A stretch of DNA of 64,000 nucleotides from Sphingomonas faeni (GTDB lineage Bacteria; Pseudomonadota; Alphaproteobacteria; Sphingomonadales; Sphingomonadaceae): NCBI RefSeq assembly GCF_030817315.1, contig NZ_JAUSZF010000001.1, positions 1,286,501-1,350,500 on the forward strand, read 5' to 3'. Both the position numbers and the translations under genes were made by a program. The notes under the pieces are model-generated. The model searched no databases. It saw only the letters and a list, made by a program, of their open reading frames with translations, and was not told the origin of the DNA. This document shows, piece after piece, positions 9,602 to 17,898 of the stretch (its first letter is position 1; the number at the start of each line of letters is the position of its first letter).

Positions 9602-10540
9602 GTGAATAAGATAGTTGCAACGACATGGGCCGCCGCGATGTTCGGCATCGCCGCGGCCGTAACGCCCGCATTGGCTGCCGCCCCGCGCGAACAGGTCATC
9701 CCAGTGCCAGGCTTCGCGGACTTCCTCGCGGTCGATGGCAAGACGGTATGGGCCACCAACAGCGGCCGCGTCGAGCGTTGGTCGCGCAAGGGCAAGCGCG
9801 CGGAAGTGCCGATGGCCCATCCGTGCGGCGCGATGACGATAGCATTCAACTCGCTATGGGTCGCGGACTGCAAGGATTTCACGCTTAACCGGATCGACCT
9901 GAAGACCGCGAAGATCACCGCCGTCATCGCGACCGGGATAGCCAACCCGAAGGGCGAACTGAACGTCGTCGCCGGCGCCGGATCGATCTGGGTGGCAAGC
10001 GACGCCAAGGGCGTGGTCGCGCGCGTCGATCCCGCCACCAACTCCGTCACCGCGTCGATCCCGACCAATCCCGACAGCTTTTACCTGACCTTCGGCATGG
10101 GGTCGCTCTGGGCGGTCAGCGGCTCGCAGCAGAGCGTGCAGAAGATCGACCCGGCCACCAATACCGTCGTCGCGACGACCGCGCTTGGCCGCGAACCCGG
10201 CTTCCTGGCGGCGGGCGAAGGATCGGTATGGGTCCAGGAACAAGGTGACGGCACCGTCGCAAAGATCGATCCGGCAACCGCTGCGGTCTCGGGCCGCGTC
10301 AAGGTGGACGAGACGCTGAAATACGGCGACATCGACACGGGTGGCGGCAAGGTGTGGCTGCGCACCACGGCCGGACAGACCTTCGTGGTGATCGACCCTA
10401 CGTCGCTTGCCATCACCGCACGCATGGGTGCCCCCGCCGGCAGCGGTGCACTCCGCTATACAAGCGCGGGCGTTTGGACGACGGCGCATGACGCGCACAC
10501 GATGTCGTGGTGGCGCAAACCCAAGACGATCGGAAACTGA
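9602..10540 (+). CDS. Secreted YncE/Vgb-like beta-propeller protein
   Basis: 312 residues from a GTG start. Signal peptide (MNKIVATTWAAAMFGIAAAVTPALA) followed by repeated blade motifs of the form GSxWVxxxxxGTVxKIDPATxxV, seen about six times, typical of YVTN/NHL-like propellers such as YncE and virginiamycin B lyase-like proteins. It should fold as a periplasmic propeller; no catalytic function can be assigned. It ends 31 bases before the convergent hydrolase gene. Confidence 0.8.
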   Translation: MNKIVATTWAAAMFGIAAAVTPALAAAPREQVIPVPGFADFLAVDGKTVWATNSGRVERWSRKGKRAEVPMAHPCGAMTIAFNSLWVADCKDFTLNRIDLKTAKITAVIATGIANPKGELNVVAGAGSIWVASDAKGVVARVDPATNSVTASIPTNPDSFYLTFGMGSLWAVSGSQQSVQKIDPATNTVVATTALGREPGFLAAGEGSVWVQEQGDGTVAKIDPATAAVSGRVKVDETLKYGDIDTGGGKVWLRTTAGQTFVVIDPTSLAITARMGAPAGSGALRYTSAGVWTTAHDAHTMSWWRKPKTIGN

Positions 10541-10571
10541 GCGACCGCAATATGTTGCGCTCAACCGGCCT

Positions 10572-11498
10572 TCAGACCGGCTTGGGCGCGACCGGATAGA
10601 TGATGAAATCGGCATGGCGATCGATCTGCGGCGGTGACTTCGCCCTAGCCGTAGCCTTCTCCAATTCCTTGATCGCCGACGGTGGTAGCGCAAGGCCGTG
10701 CTCCGACGGATGGGCGGCCGCTTCCATCGGATAATCCTGCCCGGGCGTCGTCGTCATCTCGATATGCGCGCCAAGCAACGCGCGGACCGGATGGGTTTTT
10801 GCAAAGTCCACCAGCCGAACCGCACTCGCACGAAACACGTCGAACCGATCGCGTGGCACATAGAGCCTACCGGGATACAACATGTCGCCCGAGAAGATCA
10901 GGCGCGTACGCGCGTCATAGATCATGATGTGCGCAGTTTCGTGTCCCGGGGTAGGCACGATATCGAGCACGCGGTGCCCCAGATCGTACCGGCCGATTGC
11001 GTTCGGCCAGTCGCGGATGCCGAAAAAGCCGGCAACCTGCTGCGGCTGAAGCCCGACCAGTTCGGTATCCGGCTGATCGCGAAATTCCTCGTCGCCGCCG
11101 TGATGATCGCCGTGCGAATGCGAATGCGCGACGACCAGTCGGATCGCCCGCCCCTGATGGCGTGTACGCCAGTCGGCGATCACCCGGTCCACCGTCGGCC
11201 GGATCTTCAGCCCGCCCGCGCCGCTGTCGATCAGCAGCGCGCGATCGGTACCGAACAGGAGATAGAGGAAGGGTGCCTCGAAATTGGTCCTGACTGACTG
11301 GCGGATGACGAAGCTATCGTCATCGATCCGCTGCACCTGGGTCTTGGGCTCAGTTGGCGTGCTGCCATCGATCCAGTGCGCGAAACGCGGCCCAGTGGCG
11401 GATGGTGCAGCGCCAAGCAAAAGAGCCGCAACGGCGGTCAGCGCACCAAGACGCAGACCGGAGCCCGCGTTGTCGCGCTCGAGGATGACACGCTTCAT
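10572..11498 (-). CDS. Secreted metallo-beta-lactamase-fold hydrolase
   Basis: 308 residues from the ATG at 11498, which places an N-terminal signal peptide (LGALTAVAALLLGAAPSA) correctly; the open frame reaches 11540. The zinc motif HSHGDHHGG gives the HxHxDH signature, and later histidines (PTPGHETAH, LLGAHIEM) complete the site. Family members hydrolyse esters, lactams, lactones or phosphoesters; the substrate cannot be told. It converges with the propeller gene. Confidence 0.85.
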   Translation of the reverse strand: MKRVILERDNAGSGLRLGALTAVAALLLGAAPSATGPRFAHWIDGSTPTEPKTQVQRIDDDSFVIRQSVRTNFEAPFLYLLFGTDRALLIDSGAGGLKIRPTVDRVIADWRTRHQGRAIRLVVAHSHSHGDHHGGDEEFRDQPDTELVGLQPQQVAGFFGIRDWPNAIGRYDLGHRVLDIVPTPGHETAHIMIYDARTRLIFSGDMLYPGRLYVPRDRFDVFRASAVRLVDFAKTHPVRALLGAHIEMTTTPGQDYPMEAAAHPSEHGLALPPSAIKELEKATARAKSPPQIDRHADFIIYPVAPKPV

Positions 11499-11596
11499 GC
11501 GCAAACCGTAGGCGCCGCAATCCAGGCGCCCATACGCCATTTAACGGAGCAGCAACCGAGGCGCCGATCGCCCCGGTTGATGCTCCATTCAAACGG

Positions 11597-11926
11597 TCAA
11601 CGCGACGCCAGCTGCATGCCACGCGCGGAATCACGCGACGCCGTTGCCGTAGCGATCCGCGTCCGCATGTCGGCGATCACGTCCGCCCGGCACCCCCGCG
11701 CCTGAGCGCCGAGCGTCAGATGGATCGAGCTCAGTCCCTCGCCGCAGACTTTGTTCGCCACGTTATCCATGCGGATCGCAAGACGCTCCTGCCCATCGAC
11801 ACTCGCGAGATCGATCCCGCTGAGATTGAGTACGGCGCTGTCGGCCGAAAAGGGATTTTCGCCGGGTGCGGCAATGGCGGGCGTCGCCATCAGAATTGCG
11901 GCACATGCCGCCAGGCCAATCTTCAT
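11597..11926 (-). CDS. UrcA family protein
   Basis: A small exported protein of 109 residues from the third of three consecutive ATG codons (11932, 11929, 11926); the AGGAG ribosome site best fits the last. Signal peptide ends near ATPAIAAP. The mature part follows the UrcA pattern common in sphingomonads and caulobacters: a beta strand with LNLSGIDLASVDGQERLAIRMDNVANKVC, then a second cysteine (ARGC) and a helical tail. Function of the family is unknown. Confidence 0.75.
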   Translation of the reverse strand: MKIGLAACAAILMATPAIAAPGENPFSADSAVLNLSGIDLASVDGQERLAIRMDNVANKVCGEGLSSIHLTLGAQARGCRADVIADMRTRIATATASRDSARGMQLASR

Positions 11927-12029
11927 CATCATCTCCTGCGTTCGCGGGCCTATCGCTCTCCGGCGATCAGGTGACGATAATGTAAGACTGCCGCGGCACG
12001 ATCACAAGCACACGACAATTACGCGATCC

Positions 12030-12425
12030 TCAGCGGGCGCTGACGATCAACGAGGCGATTTCGGTGCGGGATCCCAGCGACCCCGGCGGCAGCATCACCG
12101 TCTCCACCCGCTCCGTCCCCGCATCGGGATCGACGAAGGCCACCCGCAGCGCATAATTCCCAGCAATCGGCCAGGCACGCGCGACATCCAGCGGGACCGT
12201 AGCCTGCCACGCACGGTCGCCCTCGACGGTTAGATCATGCTCACCGATCCTGACGACCATGTCCGCCCGCGTCCGATATCCCGACAGCCGCAGACAGCTG
12301 TTCTCGCCGCAGGAAACCAGTCGGGCCCGCGTTTGCCGCTCCGCCTGCGCCGGCGCGATGATCGTCAGAGCGCAAGAAAGGCCGACCGCCAACCGTATCG
12401 CGCGAGAAGTAGCGTGACGAACCAT
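12030..12425 (-). CDS. Small exported protein of unknown function
   Basis: 131 residues from the ATG at 12425 (the frame stays open to 12461). The N-terminus is a good signal peptide ending in APAQA. The mature part has a close cysteine pair (CGENSC) and a beta-rich pattern that suggests a small Ig-like or beta-sandwich domain. No family is recognised. It diverges from the TonB receptor gene across a 224-base spacer that contains an inverted repeat. Confidence 0.6.
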   Translation of the reverse strand: MVRHATSRAIRLAVGLSCALTIIAPAQAERQTRARLVSCGENSCLRLSGYRTRADMVVRIGEHDLTVEGDRAWQATVPLDVARAWPIAGNYALRVAFVDPDAGTERVETVMLPPGSLGSRTEIASLIVSAR

Positions 12426-12465
12426 GACGACCGGATACCGCCCCACGCTCGCGCGAGGCATGCGC

Positions 12466-12525
12466 CGTTTGACGTAGGTCGTCGCAGCGCCTCGGTCCGG
12501 ATGCGCGACCGGCTTACGTCAAACG
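12466..12525. promoter_or_regulatory. Inverted repeat in divergent promoter region
   Basis: CGTTTGACGTA at 12466-12476 is repeated exactly as its reverse complement at 12515-12525. Immediately inside lies a second complementary pair, GGTCG and CGACC. It sits between the divergent start of the small exported protein and the TonB receptor. It could be an operator with widely spaced half-sites or a hairpin in a leader RNA. Confidence 0.45.
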
Positions 12526-12649
12526 CCCCATGTTGGTCCGCCGATAATATCCACACTCTACTCATAAGCGATTGGCCCCGAGCGAGGCGCCGACGCCGAT
12601 AGGACGAACATGGAGAGGCGATAGCGTTTTACGTACCAAGGGGGCTTAA

Positions 12650-15115
12650 ATGGCAGGACGATTCTCGCGCGCGGGTTTATTGTGCGCGACGGCGCTGGCA
12701 AGCGCGGCTAGCGTTCCGGCGCTGGCGCAGGATGCTCCACAAGCGCCACCCATGTCCGCCGCAGGACAAACTCCCACCGCGGCGCAAACCGCAGAGGCCG
12801 AGTCCAACGAGATCATCGTGACCGGCAGCCGTCGGCGAACCACGCTGCAGGACGCGCCGATCAATATCAGCGCGGTGTCCGCGGAAACGATCCAGTCGCA
12901 GCGGCTCGACGACGTGCGTTCGCTCGCCTCGTTCATCCCCGGCGTCACCGTAGCCGATACCGGACCGGCATCGACCGGAGGCATCATCCTGCGCGGCATC
13001 GCGTCGGGGGATACCAGCGTGTTCGGCGCTAACAGCGGCAATTCGGTCGGCGTGTATCTCGGCGAAGTCCCGCTCTACCTCGATTTCAAGCTGATCGACG
13101 TCAACCGGGTTGAGGTCCTGCAAGGACCGCAGGGCACGCTCTACGGCCTCGGCACGCTCGCCGGCGCGGTCCGTTACATTCCCAACCGTCCCGAGACCGA
13201 TCGCCTCTCGATCGACGTCCATGGCCGCGGCTATGCGCAGTCGCATTCTGACGATTTCGGCGGGGTCGGCGACGTCGCGATCAACGTGCCGATCATCACC
13301 GATCACGTCGCCTTCCGTACGTCGACCGGCTATTACGACAATGCCGGCTTCATCGATTACAATTACATCCTGCAGCAGCCGGGCGTCTCCGACCCGCAGC
13401 CCGGCCGCGCGACGGCCACCTCGACCGGTTCGCTTGGCACCACGGCCGATTACGCCGCGAACTTCAAGCGCAAGGAGGATGTGAACTACGAACACACCTT
13501 CACCACGCGCAACCAGCTGCTGCTCGAATACAACCCCAATATCAAAGCGTACCTGACCTACGCGCACCAGACGACCAAGACCGGCGGCCGCCAGGCGAAC
13601 GGCGCCGGCGTACTGGGTACCGGTAAGTACGAGGCGCCGTTCCGGTATCTCGAGCCCGTCGATCGCAGCGCAGACCTCTTCTCGGCGGAGTTCAACATCA
13701 ACCTGGGCAGCATCGCCCAGCTGGTGAGCACCACCGCCTATACCAAGCAGGATATCAGCAGCGTCGACGACAATACCGATCTGCTGCTCGATCTCGATTA
13801 TGGTTACGAGGCGTTTCCCGCCTTCTCGTCCTTTGCCAACAACGAACGCAAATATAAGCAGCTCAACCAGGAAGTGCGTCTCGTTTCCACGCATGGCGGC
13901 CCGCTGAGCTGGGTGATCGGCGGATTCTACAACCGCCAGAAATACGCGAGCGACCGGCACGAATATACGCCGGGCTTCTCGGACTTCGCCGGCGCCGGGC
14001 GGCCTGACGACCTGGAATATGTCTCGAAGCTCAACAGCAAGAACGTCGAAAAGGCGCTCTACGGCGAGGCGTCGCTTCACCTGACCGACGCGTGGCAGGT
14101 GACGGGTGGCATCCGCTACTTCAAGTACGACGCGACCATCGTGGGCGGGTCGGCGCTGCCACTGATCGGCGTCGGTATCGGCGATTTTCCGTCCACGACG
14201 ATCAACGCGAACCGGTTCAAGCCCGGCTCGACCGGCAAGGACGGCATCGTCTGGAAGGCCAATACCTCGTACAAGTTCAGCGACAATTTGCTCGCCTATG
14301 CAACCTATTCGACGGGCTACCGCGTCGGCGGCGTGAACCAGGTCATCGCCTGCACGCCGGAGGATCTGGCCAGAGCCGCAGCCGGTGGGCAGGTGCTGTG
14401 CGCGCTGCCGAACGAAGTGGGCTACGGCCCCGATCGCACGCGCAACATAGAACTGGGCGTCCGCGCCAGCCTGTTCGACAAACGGCTCCTGCTCACGGTC
14501 GACGGCTACCATGTCAAATGGTCGGGCGTGCAGGTGCCGAGCCAGACGGTCAACGGCGCGATCGGGATCACCGTCAACGGTGCCCAGGCGGTGTCGCAGG
14601 GGTTCGACTTCCAGGGCACGGTCAAGATCACGCCGAACCTCGCGCTTACGGGCACCTATTCCTATGTCGACGCGCATCTGACGGAGGACGTCGTCGGGCT
14701 GGTGGTGAGCCAGGGCGTGCGCGACAATGCCTTCTCCGGTGACAGGCTCCCGGGCTCGGCCAAAAACTCTGGAAGCGCGCGGCTCATCTATAGCTATCCG
14801 CTGGGCGACGGCGGGAAGATCGAGGCGACGTGGGCGACGATCTACCGAGGCGAGATCTATTCGCGAGTCGGCCTGCGCGGCAATGGCGAGGCGATGCCGG
14901 GCTACGTGACGCACAGCGCCTCGCTCAACTACGTCACCAAGCCGTTCGAGGTCGGGCTGTTCGCCGACAACATCTTCGACAAATACGCGGTGACGGCGAT
15001 CAGCAACGATCGGTCCTCGTTCAACCAGGTCCGTAGCGACGTAGTCGAACGCTATTACTCGCGCGGCGTACTGACACCTCGCCGAGTCGGCGTCGAGTTC
15101 AGGTTCCACTATTGA
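12650..15115 (+). CDS. TonB-dependent receptor
   Basis: 821 residues. An AAGGGGG ribosome site precedes the ATG. Signal peptide ends near SVPALAQ; a TonB-box-like stretch (NEIIVTGSRRRT) is followed by the plug domain (INISAVSAETIQSQRLDD, LQGPQGTLYGLGTLAGAVRY) and a beta-barrel ending in aromatic FRFHY, as expected for outer-membrane insertion. It imports an unknown ligand using TonB energy. No substrate-specific gene adjoins it on the same strand, so the ligand cannot be guessed. Confidence 0.93.
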   Translation: MAGRFSRAGLLCATALASAASVPALAQDAPQAPPMSAAGQTPTAAQTAEAESNEIIVTGSRRRTTLQDAPINISAVSAETIQSQRLDDVRSLASFIPGVTVADTGPASTGGIILRGIASGDTSVFGANSGNSVGVYLGEVPLYLDFKLIDVNRVEVLQGPQGTLYGLGTLAGAVRYIPNRPETDRLSIDVHGRGYAQSHSDDFGGVGDVAINVPIITDHVAFRTSTGYYDNAGFIDYNYILQQPGVSDPQPGRATATSTGSLGTTADYAANFKRKEDVNYEHTFTTRNQLLLEYNPNIKAYLTYAHQTTKTGGRQANGAGVLGTGKYEAPFRYLEPVDRSADLFSAEFNINLGSIAQLVSTTAYTKQDISSVDDNTDLLLDLDYGYEAFPAFSSFANNERKYKQLNQEVRLVSTHGGPLSWVIGGFYNRQKYASDRHEYTPGFSDFAGAGRPDDLEYVSKLNSKNVEKALYGEASLHLTDAWQVTGGIRYFKYDATIVGGSALPLIGVGIGDFPSTTINANRFKPGSTGKDGIVWKANTSYKFSDNLLAYATYSTGYRVGGVNQVIACTPEDLARAAAGGQVLCALPNEVGYGPDRTRNIELGVRASLFDKRLLLTVDGYHVKWSGVQVPSQTVNGAIGITVNGAQAVSQGFDFQGTVKITPNLALTGTYSYVDAHLTEDVVGLVVSQGVRDNAFSGDRLPGSAKNSGSARLIYSYPLGDGGKIEATWATIYRGEIYSRVGLRGNGEAMPGYVTHSASLNYVTKPFEVGLFADNIFDKYAVTAISNDRSSFNQVRSDVVERYYSRGVLTPRRVGVEFRFHY

Positions 15116-15396
15116 ACCAGGATGGTTGAGCGGGACGATCGAACCCGGTCGATGACGTGCAATGATATTCGGTGCGCCTGCATGCCGTTGCTACTTGGAA
15201 CGGATGCCATCTGGTCGACATAGCTTCCGTCCCCCCGGTCGAACCCGGCGGGGCGGACTATTTCGTAGGGCGTGACCGGATGAGGCATGCAAACGAGATG
15301 CACCGGCGCCACCGACGCCAGTTCCCCAAGACCAGAAATTCTTCCCGTCGCGGTGTTCCAGGACACCGCGTTGATACCCTACCCGCAGGATAAGAC

Positions 15397-15714
15397 ATGG
15401 CAGATTTGATCGTAACGATGCGCGACGGCGATATTCGGACGTTGGCAGGCAAACCGGGATTTTCGGTGATGGAAATCATCCGCGATGGCGGAGTGGACGA
15501 GTTGCTCGCGCTTTGCGGCGGCTCCCTGTCCTGCGCGACATGCCATATCATCGTCGATCCGGCGCAAGCCGCGCTGCTTCCTTCGGTCGCCGACGACGAA
15601 GAGGATCTGCTCGACGGTCTGGATGATCGCACCCCTACTTCACGTCTTTCGTGCCAGATTCCGTTCGCCGATACGTTGGACGGATTGCGTGTGACGATCG
15701 CGCCCGAGACCTGA
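15397..15714 (+). CDS. 2Fe-2S ferredoxin, adrenodoxin type
   Basis: 105 residues. Cluster ligands Cys40, Cys46, Cys49 (CGGSLSCATC) and Cys86 (LSCQI) fit the adrenodoxin/putidaredoxin spacing. The acidic stretch DDEEDLLDGLDD is the usual partner-binding helix. It carries electrons, typically to a cytochrome P450 or Fe-S assembly machinery; no P450 or ferredoxin reductase gene lies in the window, so its partner is elsewhere. Confidence 0.92.
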   Translation: MADLIVTMRDGDIRTLAGKPGFSVMEIIRDGGVDELLALCGGSLSCATCHIIVDPAQAALLPSVADDEEDLLDGLDDRTPTSRLSCQIPFADTLDGLRVTIAPET

Positions 15715-15825
15715 GAATAACGTCGCTGCGACAGGGGGTGAACATTTCCACCTTGGCTTTTCAGCCCGTCAGCCATAAAGCGGCCTGTCCGCTAGACCAC
15801 CACGATAGCCGAGAGCCTCATTCGA

Positions 15826-16026
15826 ATGCAGATCATCGTCCGTGACAACAATGTTGACCAAGCCCTCCGCGCTTTAAAAAAGAAGCTGCAACGCGAAGGC
15901 GTGTATCGCGAGATGAAGCTTCGTCGGCATTACGAGAAGCCTTCGGAAAAGCGTGCACGTGAGCATGCTGCCGCGGTGAGCCGTGCCCGCAAGGCTGACC
16001 GCAAGCGCGCCGAACGCGATAATTGA
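15826..16026 (+). CDS. rpsU: 30S ribosomal protein bS21
   Basis: 66 residues, highly basic, starting [20 protein letters not shown] and with the conserved [21 protein letters not shown] core of bS21. It binds the 3' domain of 16S rRNA and helps translation initiation. The leader contains short stem-loops (for example 15779-15793), and a strong hairpin follows the gene. Confidence 0.96.
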   Translation: MQIIVRDNNVDQALRALKKKLQREGVYREMKLRRHYEKPSEKRAREHAAAVSRARKADRKRAERDN

Positions 16027-16075
16027 TATCTGCTGATCGGTCGCGCGTAGCGATCGATCACGGTAAAACGGCTAC

Positions 16076-16129
16076 CCGACAGCCGCTCACCGAGACCGTC
16101 GTCCGACAGTCTCGGTGAGCGGCTGTCGG
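16076..16129. terminator. Perfect 21-bp-arm hairpin after rpsU
   Basis: Bases 16076-16096 and 16109-16129 are exact reverse complements with a 12-base loop (CGTCGTCCGACA). It begins 50 bases after the rpsU stop. No T-run follows on either strand, so it may stabilise the rpsU mRNA 3' end or act as a T-less terminator. Confidence 0.7.
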
Positions 16130-16796
16130 CGTTCGTCTTGGTTCATTCTCCGAGGTGGAGAGTATTTCGAACCCGATTTGCGCGATCGACTCGGTTTAGC
16201 ACTGGCCAAGGCCATAGCTCCCGTAATCGCGCCACTTCCAGAGCAAGCCGCGGGCGGGCGAGTCGCCAGCATTACCACGATCCAGCGCTATTGTGATGAC
16301 CCAATTCCGATAGCCTCGGATCGGCATTCTCAAAACCAAGTCCTTCGGACGATGAAGGCGAGATCCCCAACGCCTGCGCCCCGAGCGTTGGCGGCGATGC
16401 GAAACGGTTCGCACACCTACACTTACTCCCGATCGCTTCTTCCGATTGCACCGCCTCGGATTGCAAGGTCTCGGCGGGCACTCGATCAGTCCAACCGCCG
16501 ACGGGCAACGCTTCGACGTCGAAGAGGCTCGCCCCCGCTCCCCGTCACACTACAGTCTCGCAGCAATGATCGAGCGATAGGGCCAACCATATTCGGTGCA
16601 GTTCTTTATAGACCAGTTTTGGTTTCGATAGTTTGGTTCCCATGATATCGCCATGGTCCGAAATAAACATATCGTTAATCTATAAATGAGAAGAGCCTGA
16701 CTCAGGTTGATCGCGCTGCAAATCGGTAGCGTCATCAGGCTATGCTGCGGGTCAGCCTTCGGCAGCATAACCATCTTGCTCAATCAGGGAATGACG
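16130..16796. other. Long intergenic stretch, no gene supported
   Basis: About 670 bases of less GC-rich DNA between rpsU and the fimbrial operon. Open frames here (e.g. 16115-16645) have low-complexity, arginine/proline-rich translations and no family resemblance. The A+T-rich part at about 16600-16700 is the natural place for the fimbrial promoter. Confidence 0.5.
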
Positions 16797-17378
16797 ATGC
16801 TTCCGATGATCAACACAACCACTTCGAATATACTTCGCACCACGATGGGGCGTTTCGCTCTGTTGGTCACTGCCTCGATGCTCATCGCTGCACCTGCGCA
16901 CGCCTCGACCCAGGGAACGCTTGGCGCCACGTCTCAGGGCTCCGTGCAGATCAGCGTCTCGGTCCCCAGCCGCGTACAGATCTCCAACCTGACAGACGTC
17001 GATTTGACCAATTCCGAGCTGGGCAGCGTGGCGTCGCGTCCGCAAAACCCGTGCGTGTGGACCAACACGGCGACTAAGAGCTATACGATCACCGCCTCGG
17101 GAAGCGGTACCGGCAATGCGTTCACGCTCGCGTCCGGGGAACTCGCGCCGATCTCCTACGCTGTACAATGGGCTGGGACGACCGGGCAGACGACGGGCAC
17201 CGCACTGACGCCGGCCGCCGCGTCGAGCAGCTTTGTCTCGAACGCAGCGCTCCCGGGCTGCACCGTAGCCGGATCAAGCGCCAGCCTGATCGTGACGGTC
17301 GCCCCAGGACAGCTGGAGACGATGGCGTCGGCGACGCCTTACACGGGCACGCTGACGCTGCTGGTCAACCCTATCTGA
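16797..17378 (+). CDS. Fimbrial major subunit candidate (spore-coat-U-like pilin)
   Basis: 193 residues from the ATG at 16797, chosen because AGGGA lies 6 bases upstream; in-frame ATGs also occur at 16791 and 16806. Signal peptide ends at APAHA. The mature protein is Ser/Thr/Ala-rich and beta-stranded, with two cysteines and a C-terminal strand TGTLTLLVNPI suited to donor-strand exchange. It shares YxVQWxGTxGQxxGTAL with the next gene, so the two are paralogues. First gene of a pilin-pilin-usher-chaperone operon. The family assignment rests on this context plus the shared pattern. Confidence 0.72.
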   Translation: MLPMINTTTSNILRTTMGRFALLVTASMLIAAPAHASTQGTLGATSQGSVQISVSVPSRVQISNLTDVDLTNSELGSVASRPQNPCVWTNTATKSYTITASGSGTGNAFTLASGELAPISYAVQWAGTTGQTTGTALTPAAASSSFVSNAALPGCTVAGSSASLIVTVAPGQLETMASATPYTGTLTLLVNPI

Positions 17379-17403
17379 TCGGCGGGCGGCGGGGCGCGGA
17401 GGA

Positions 17404-17898
17404 ATGAAGAGCCTGCGCCCCGCCCTCGCCGTCCGTTGCGCACGCATCGCATTGCTGCTGGGCCTGTTCGTCGGTGGTCCGGCTGAAGCACAGCGCGTGC
17501 GGATCGACCGTCTCGCGGACTTCAGCTTCGGTCTGTTGACGACCACGACGAGCGACATTCGGCAGAGCGGCAACGTCTGCATTTCTACGACGGGTCTCGG
17601 CGGGTATAACGTGCGCGCCAGCGGCAGCGGCAGCGGCGGGCTTTTCACGCTTGCGGGCGTCGGCGCGCCGCTGGCATACGAAGTGCAGTGGAACGGCACT
17701 GTGGGCCAGCAGTCCGGGACCGCACTGGTTCCCGGCCAGACGCTCGGTGGCCTGACCACCGCAGCGCTCGGCCTGAACCTCAATTGCCTGCTGAGCAACA
17801 CGGCCAGTCTCATCATAGTGCTGCGCGCGGCGGAACTGAGCAAAGCGACGGCTGGCGCCTATTCCGGCACCCTGACCCTTGTCATCGCACCCGAATAG
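17404..17898 (+). CDS. Second fimbrial subunit candidate
   Basis: 164 residues with a signal peptide ending at GPAEA. It is a shorter relative of the previous protein (YEVQWNGTVGQQSGTAL, final strand SGTLTLVIAPE) and also has two cysteines (SGNVC, LNCLL). GGAGG lies only one base before the ATG, an unusually tight ribosome site. It may be a minor or tip-proximal subunit. Its 3' end overlaps the proposed usher start. Confidence 0.7.
   Translation: MKSLRPALAVRCARIALLLGLFVGGPAEAQRVRIDRLADFSFGLLTTTTSDIRQSGNVCISTTGLGGYNVRASGSGSGGLFTLAGVGAPLAYEVQWNGTVGQQSGTALVPGQTLGGLTTAALGLNLNCLLSNTASLIIVLRAAELSKATAGAYSGTLTLVIAPE

Noticed and set aside
12677..15109. 810-codon open frame antisense to the TonB receptor
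   Set aside because: High GC leaves the opposite frame open; its translation is rich in Arg/Val/Asp with no domain, while the plus strand encodes an unmistakable receptor.
15733..15810. Possible tRNA gene on the minus strand
   Set aside because: No T-loop TTCGA, no pairing acceptor arm, cytosine at the usual U33; kept only as a finding.
16115..16645. 176-codon open frame after rpsU
   Set aside because: Starts inside the hairpin, no ribosome site, composition unlike the neighbours, no recognisable domain.
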